From: Chloroflexota bacterium
GTDB lineage: Bacteria > Chloroflexota > Anaerolineae > B4-G1
Direction: 5' to 3'
Assembly: GCA_024232355.1 (NCBI GenBank)
Contig: JAAEPW010000348.1
Span: 1 to 35,416 of the forward strand
DNA length: 35,416 nucleotides
Shown: positions 32,259-35,416 of the stretch, one piece after another
Layout: each line of letters begins with the position of its first letter
How positions within the stretch are numbered: position 1 is the first letter of the stretch
The notes under the pieces: generated by a model
Seen by the model: the letters and a program-made list of their open reading frames with translations, nothing else
What the model was told of the DNA's origin: nothing
Databases searched by the model: none
Translations under genes and position numbers: made by a program

Positions 32259-33836
32259 TCATATGTCGCCGCCAAGTCTACGAATGATCGCCATTGAGGC
32301 ATCCAAACCACTGTGAAGTGCTCCCTCGATCCATCCCCCGGCCCAGGATGTGGTTTCACCGGATAGGAACACGCCATTGTGCAATTCTGGGGAGGGGGAG
32401 ACTGGTTGGCGAAACAACGCTTTTTGATGTTCGTATTGTCCTGGATAGGTTAGCTTGAAGGCACCATTATATCCCTTGGCCTGTTCCCAGTAAAAGCTGA
32501 CGGATTCAACGATCTGGTCCGAGATCAAATCTTTGTTATAGATTTTGGCCAATGCGCGTACACACTTTTGAACCCGCGCCTGATGGTCGAGCGCGTTGAA
32601 TTTTGTAGCCGAATCCCCCCAAGTATAACTCAGGCAAATTACCCCAGACGGCGTATCGTCAAAATCGAACAGATAGGTTCCCCTGGTCGCTTCGTCCGAG
32701 ATGGTGCACGTGATTGTAGATTCGGGGGGCTGTTCTTTCCAGAATGCGGTCTCGGTCCGTACAAAGACTTTGCCCGAGTGTATCATGTGGATGTTTTGAA
32801 TCGCCGTCCATACATCATCCGAAAAGGTGCGTTGGTTTACCTTGATGTCCATCTCTAACGCCCGCAGTGAACATGTCACGATCACTGCATCATACTTTTC
32901 TGCGTTGCCATCGGCGTCGGTGATGATCACTTGGTCTTGTGGGTCAGAGGGAGTGTAGATTTCTTTGACGGCGGGGAGCGGCTGGCCTTGGTTCAACTGC
33001 TGTACGCTCTGCGTTCCCCAATGCACGCACTCACGCGGCTGCGTCCAAAAGTTCATAGGAATCTGTACGATGCCGCCCTTGACGAGCCGTTGGTCCACCT
33101 CCCATTTGCAGGTCACGATTCGGAGTATTTCGACAAAGCTGATCTGATACAAAGAGTCAAAGCCACCCGTGCCTAGACCTAAAGAACCAAATAGTTGAAT
33201 CTCTTCTTTGGACAAGCCATGTTCGTAGAGAACCTGGTAAAAGCTCTTGTTTGCATACTGGTCCACAAACGCTTGCCACTGCTCACTGCGCAAATCCGGG
33301 TTGTCCCAAACCTGAGCCATTTTGTTCACCAGCGGCGTGACAAATTTTTCCCATGCATCTGCCGCTTTCTGAATCGCCGGAGGGAGAGGGCCACCGATGG
33401 GAATAAAGTGTCTCTTTCCTCCAAAATAGAGTATTGTCGGGACGATCAATGGATCGGGAAAGGTTTGGCTATAATCAATTCTAAATTGATCCATGTAATA
33501 CGTGATGGTCTTGTTGACCGGCGGGATCCTCATCGCGCCCAATTCGGCGAATGCGTTGGGATCGCCCGGAAACCGGTAGGTAAAAGTCCGTCCACCAATT
33601 CTACGAGTTCCGTCAGGATTCTGTGCCGATTCATAGATCACCGGATGCAGCCCGATTTTGATTAGTTCGTATGCAGCGCTCAACCCCGAGCAGCCTGCAC
33701 CAATGATGGCTATTTTGGTGCCCAGTTTTTCTTGTGGGATTTTGCCGATCCCATTCGAGTTGCTGACTAATCCACCATAATCGAATGGATTTTCAGGAAA
33801 TTGCCAAGGTGTATATGCTTTCATAGGTATCGTCAC
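32259..33836 (-). CDS. Flavin amine oxidase (tryptophan 2-monooxygenase / L-amino acid oxidase-like)
   Basis: The protein has 525 residues. The FAD-binding fold is IAIIGAGCSGLSAAYEL, followed by an IGGRTFTYRF loop and ELGAMRIPP, the substrate-side motif seen in IaaM- and VioA/RebO-like amino acid oxidases. The C-terminal FAD motif is FLSGETTSWAGGWIEGALHSG. The family oxidises amines or amino acids using oxygen. No signal peptide is present. The GTG at 33836 has AAGGAAG at normal distance; an ATG at 33824 is the alternative. It follows the iron-sulfur flavoprotein gene by 19 bp. No other amino-acid-derived pathway gene is close. Confidence 0.88.
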   Translation of the reverse strand: MTIPMKAYTPWQFPENPFDYGGLVSNSNGIGKIPQEKLGTKIAIIGAGCSGLSAAYELIKIGLHPVIYESAQNPDGTRRIGGRTFTYRFPGDPNAFAELGAMRIPPVNKTITYYMDQFRIDYSQTFPDPLIVPTILYFGGKRHFIPIGGPLPPAIQKAADAWEKFVTPLVNKMAQVWDNPDLRSEQWQAFVDQYANKSFYQVLYEHGLSKEEIQLFGSLGLGTGGFDSLYQISFVEILRIVTCKWEVDQRLVKGGIVQIPMNFWTQPRECVHWGTQSVQQLNQGQPLPAVKEIYTPSDPQDQVIITDADGNAEKYDAVIVTCSLRALEMDIKVNQRTFSDDVWTAIQNIHMIHSGKVFVRTETAFWKEQPPESTITCTISDEATRGTYLFDFDDTPSGVICLSYTWGDSATKFNALDHQARVQKCVRALAKIYNKDLISDQIVESVSFYWEQAKGYNGAFKLTYPGQYEHQKALFRQPVSPSPELHNGVFLSGETTSWAGGWIEGALHSGLDASMAIIRRLGGDI

Positions 33837-33855
33837 AAAATTTCTTCCTTGTTTG

Positions 33856-34434
33856 TCATTGTCGTGACCGTGTCATAGATTCTGCACACCTGAGTACATT
33901 TTCTCCCAAGATTCGGGCCTGTCTCAATCGTTTAGGTTGCGTCAATATGTCACCGGGCTCGTCGGCAACTGCGGAAACTCCATTCAGTTCTCCGGGAACA
34001 CATATTGCACCTGATGAAAGGAAAAAATTGTGGATAACGGTCAAAACTAAACTCTGACCACCACCTGTCCCTCGGCCAACGGCTATGGCTCCACCAACTT
34101 TGTTTGCCAGAGGGCGATTGTCTCGGGTTGCATAGCTCCGATCAAAAATAGCCTTTGTCTGGGCAGTGACGTTGCGATAGTAAACTGGCGATGCGATAAT
34201 CATAGCATCGCAGGCAGCGTATTCTTCATGCAGCAGGCCCATATCGTCTTTGATTACACATTGGCCTGTGCGTGCACAACTGTCACATCCATTACAAGGC
34301 GTGATGATCTGGCTGCTTGCAAAAAATTCTACGATCTTCCACCCCTTTTCTTGAAACGGCTCTAGTGCGTGTTGGAGCAGTATTTCGGTATTGCCGTTAG
34401 CTCTTGGGCTTCCACTAATTCCAATGACCTTCAT
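33856..34434 (-). CDS. Iron-sulfur flavoprotein (NADPH-dependent FMN reductase family)
   Basis: The protein has 192 residues with a flavodoxin-like fold. GISGSPRANGNTE binds FMN phosphate and ASPVYYRNVTAQTKAIFDR is the second flavin loop. Between them sits Cys47-x2-Cys50-x2-Cys53-x5-Cys59, the compact motif that holds [4Fe-4S] in ISF proteins. Such proteins move electrons between ferredoxin or NAD(P)H and small acceptors, in some species reducing oxygen or peroxide. AAGGGA precedes the ATG. It is the first gene of the long minus-strand block and faces away from the DUF4184 gene. Confidence 0.87.
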   Translation of the reverse strand: MKVIGISGSPRANGNTEILLQHALEPFQEKGWKIVEFFASSQIITPCNGCDSCARTGQCVIKDDMGLLHEEYAACDAMIIASPVYYRNVTAQTKAIFDRSYATRDNRPLANKVGGAIAVGRGTGGGQSLVLTVIHNFFLSSGAICVPGELNGVSAVADEPGDILTQPKRLRQARILGENVLRCAESMTRSRQ

Positions 34435-34454
34435 ATCATCCCTTGCATAGATGA

Positions 34455-34486
34455 CCTATACTCGAGTTCTCTCTTTTCTCTGTCAA
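34455..34486 (-). promoter_or_regulatory. Possible promoter for the iron-sulfur flavoprotein gene
   Basis: On the minus strand TTGACA (34486-34481) is a perfect -35 box. The nearest AT-rich -10 candidate, TATAGG (34460-34455), is 20 nt away, longer than usual. It is back-to-back with the plus-strand promoter in the 96-bp divergent gap. Confidence 0.3.
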
Positions 34487-34496
34487 CATGTTATGA

Positions 34497-34530
34497 TTGT
34501 CACCTGAACAAAACTTGTTATAATCCGCTT
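34497..34530 (+). promoter_or_regulatory. Strong extended -10 promoter giving a leaderless transcript
   Basis: TTGTCA (34497-34502) is followed after 16 nt by a perfect TATAAT (34519-34524), which has the extended element TG at 34516-34517. The ATG of the DUF4184 gene begins 7 nt after the -10 box, exactly where transcription should start, and there is no Shine-Dalgarno sequence. The message is therefore probably leaderless. Confidence 0.65.
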
Positions 34531-35232
34531 ATGCCGTTTACACTATCTCATCCCGCTGCGATCATTCCTTTACCCAAGATACTGAAAAAACACACTGTCC
34601 TTTCTGCGCTTGTGATTGGCAGCATGATGCCCGACGCAACGTATTTTCTGCCAGTCGGACTGTCTCGCCCAGAAGGCCACTCTATATCTGCGTTGTTTCT
34701 GTTTTGTTTGCCTGCCGGAATGGCCCTTTACGTCGCTTTTCATTTCTTTTTCAAAAAGCCCTTTTTATTCCTGCTTCCAGACTCGATTTCACGTCGCATA
34801 CGGCGATCATCATCAAATGTGTTTTCCCGAACAAACCTGTTAAATTCAGGAATATGTGTCTTGATCGGTGCGTTGACTCATCTGGTTTGGGATTCATTCA
34901 CTCACGCTGATTCCTTTTTTGTAGAACACATTCCCGTTCTCAAACAAACACTCTTTACAGTGAAAGGTATCCCGATCCATGTTTTCAAAGTCCTGCAACA
35001 TTCCAGTACCGTTCTGGGCTTGGTTATATTGTTTCTTGCGCTCTCCCGGTGGTTTCGCACTAGAATGATCGTAGAACAACCTCTGCCCGAAACCCCATTT
35101 GTAAAAACCTGGCGAACGTCAGTGCGTGTGATCATTGTGGCCATACCAATTGTTGTATCTGTCTTTTTTGCGATATGGACCAACTATGACGAGCCCCTTT
35201 ATGTTTTTTTGCAATACCGCAAAAGTCGCTAG
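34531..35232 (+). CDS. DUF4184-family membrane protein
   Basis: The protein has 233 residues. It begins MPFTLSHPAAIIPLPK, the typical start of DUF4184, followed by IGSMMPDATYF. About five to six membrane helices follow, with a His/Asp pair in ALTHLVWDSFTHADSFF. The early His and Asp together with the THLVWD-like helix recall the metal-dependent membrane hydrolase pattern (YdjM-like), but no activity is established for DUF4184. The start is set by the promoter geometry and by the family N-terminus; the frame is open further upstream but that part is not protein-like. It is transcribed alone. Confidence 0.88.
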   Translation: MPFTLSHPAAIIPLPKILKKHTVLSALVIGSMMPDATYFLPVGLSRPEGHSISALFLFCLPAGMALYVAFHFFFKKPFLFLLPDSISRRIRRSSSNVFSRTNLLNSGICVLIGALTHLVWDSFTHADSFFVEHIPVLKQTLFTVKGIPIHVFKVLQHSSTVLGLVILFLALSRWFRTRMIVEQPLPETPFVKTWRTSVRVIIVAIPIVVSVFFAIWTNYDEPLYVFLQYRKSR

Positions 35233-35249
35233 GAGAGCCAATCCGTCCC

Positions 35250-35415
35250 TGGGGACGCCAAACCGTATACCTGCCAGCAACTTGGAAAAGTTGATCCAGA
35301 TGTCAGAAAAACGATCAAAAATGGTAAAACGTCAACTTTTTCAAGATTTGTGTACTGATCCTGGCATCACCCACACTGTTGGCTATATCGCTAAAATTTA
35401 CTCGGAGCGTCCCCA
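35250..35415. repeat. Nested inverted-repeat element at the window end
   Basis: TGGGGACGC (35250-35258) and GCGTCCCCA (35407-35415) are perfect 9-bp outer inverted repeats. Inside, CTTGGAAAAGTTG (35281-35293) pairs with CAACTTTTTCAAG (35333-35345) with one mismatch, and CAACTT/AAGTTG (35278-35293) can form its own hairpin. No reading frame of note is present. It may be a small mobile or structured repeat, possibly continuing past the window. Confidence 0.45.
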
Positions 35416-35416
35416 A

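Noticed and set aside
34369..34530. N-terminal extension of the DUF4184 frame
   Set aside because: It contains the promoter and runs antisense into the iron-sulfur flavoprotein gene; the family starts at the ATG at 34531.

Overview
The window looks like chromosomal DNA of an aerobic, probably uncultured member of the Chloroflexota. This is an inference. It rests on an alternative complex III (Act) gene set next to a caa3-type oxidase of the A2 class, DUF3179 and zf-HC2-like proteins, many extracytoplasmic lipoproteins, and intergenic repeats of a style I associate with that phylum. No rRNA, tRNA, CRISPR array or transposase gene was seen.

Layout. Positions 1-1450 hold broken material: a truncated Calx-beta/DUF11 surface-protein fragment on the minus strand and a small zf-HC2-like remnant. 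Positions 1460-4091 are a plus-strand pair: a lipoprotein that fuses DUF3179 to a TlpA-type thioredoxin, and a CcdA-like reductant exporter. From 34.4 kb down to 4.2 kb nearly everything is on the minus strand and tightly packed, often with ATGA or TGATG overlaps. In direction of transcription this block contains: an iron-sulfur flavoprotein, a flavin amine oxidase and a DUF302 protein; a response regulator, CheC and PAS histidine kinase module with a VOC protein; ActB (Fe-S part only), ActC, ActD and ActE; an extra cytochrome c lipoprotein, a cytochrome b5-DUF2231 membrane protein and a UbiA prenyltransferase; SdhA, SdhB and a rhodanese; fumarase, CoxB, an FAD oxidoreductase, a SnoaL-like protein, CoxA, CoxD, CoxC, a HAM1-like NTPase, CtaG, CtaB, Sco and PCuAC; an unknown 453-residue protein, a YtkA-like lipoprotein, an FixG/NapH-like polyferredoxin and a second YtkA-like protein; and finally a methyltransferase and a type III polyketide synthase. 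A plus-strand DUF4184 membrane protein with a strong, apparently leaderless promoter closes the window.

How the genes may work together. Succinate dehydrogenase and fumarase feed the quinone pool, the Act complex passes electrons from quinol to c-type cytochromes, and the caa3 oxidase reduces oxygen. Sco, PCuAC, CtaB and CtaG deliver copper and heme, and the FixG/YtkA module may supply reduced copper. Type III PKS, methyltransferase, FAD hydroxylase-like, SnoaL-like and UbiA genes are scattered through the same block, which raises the possibility of a dedicated lipid quinone or phenolic lipid.

The most striking oddities are: an in-frame TAA that removes the fumarase C-terminal domain while the downstream reading frame stays intact; an Act module with no ActA and no molybdopterin-like half of ActB; SdhAB with no recognisable membrane anchor; and a 120-bp multi-hairpin repeat at about 9.9 kb.
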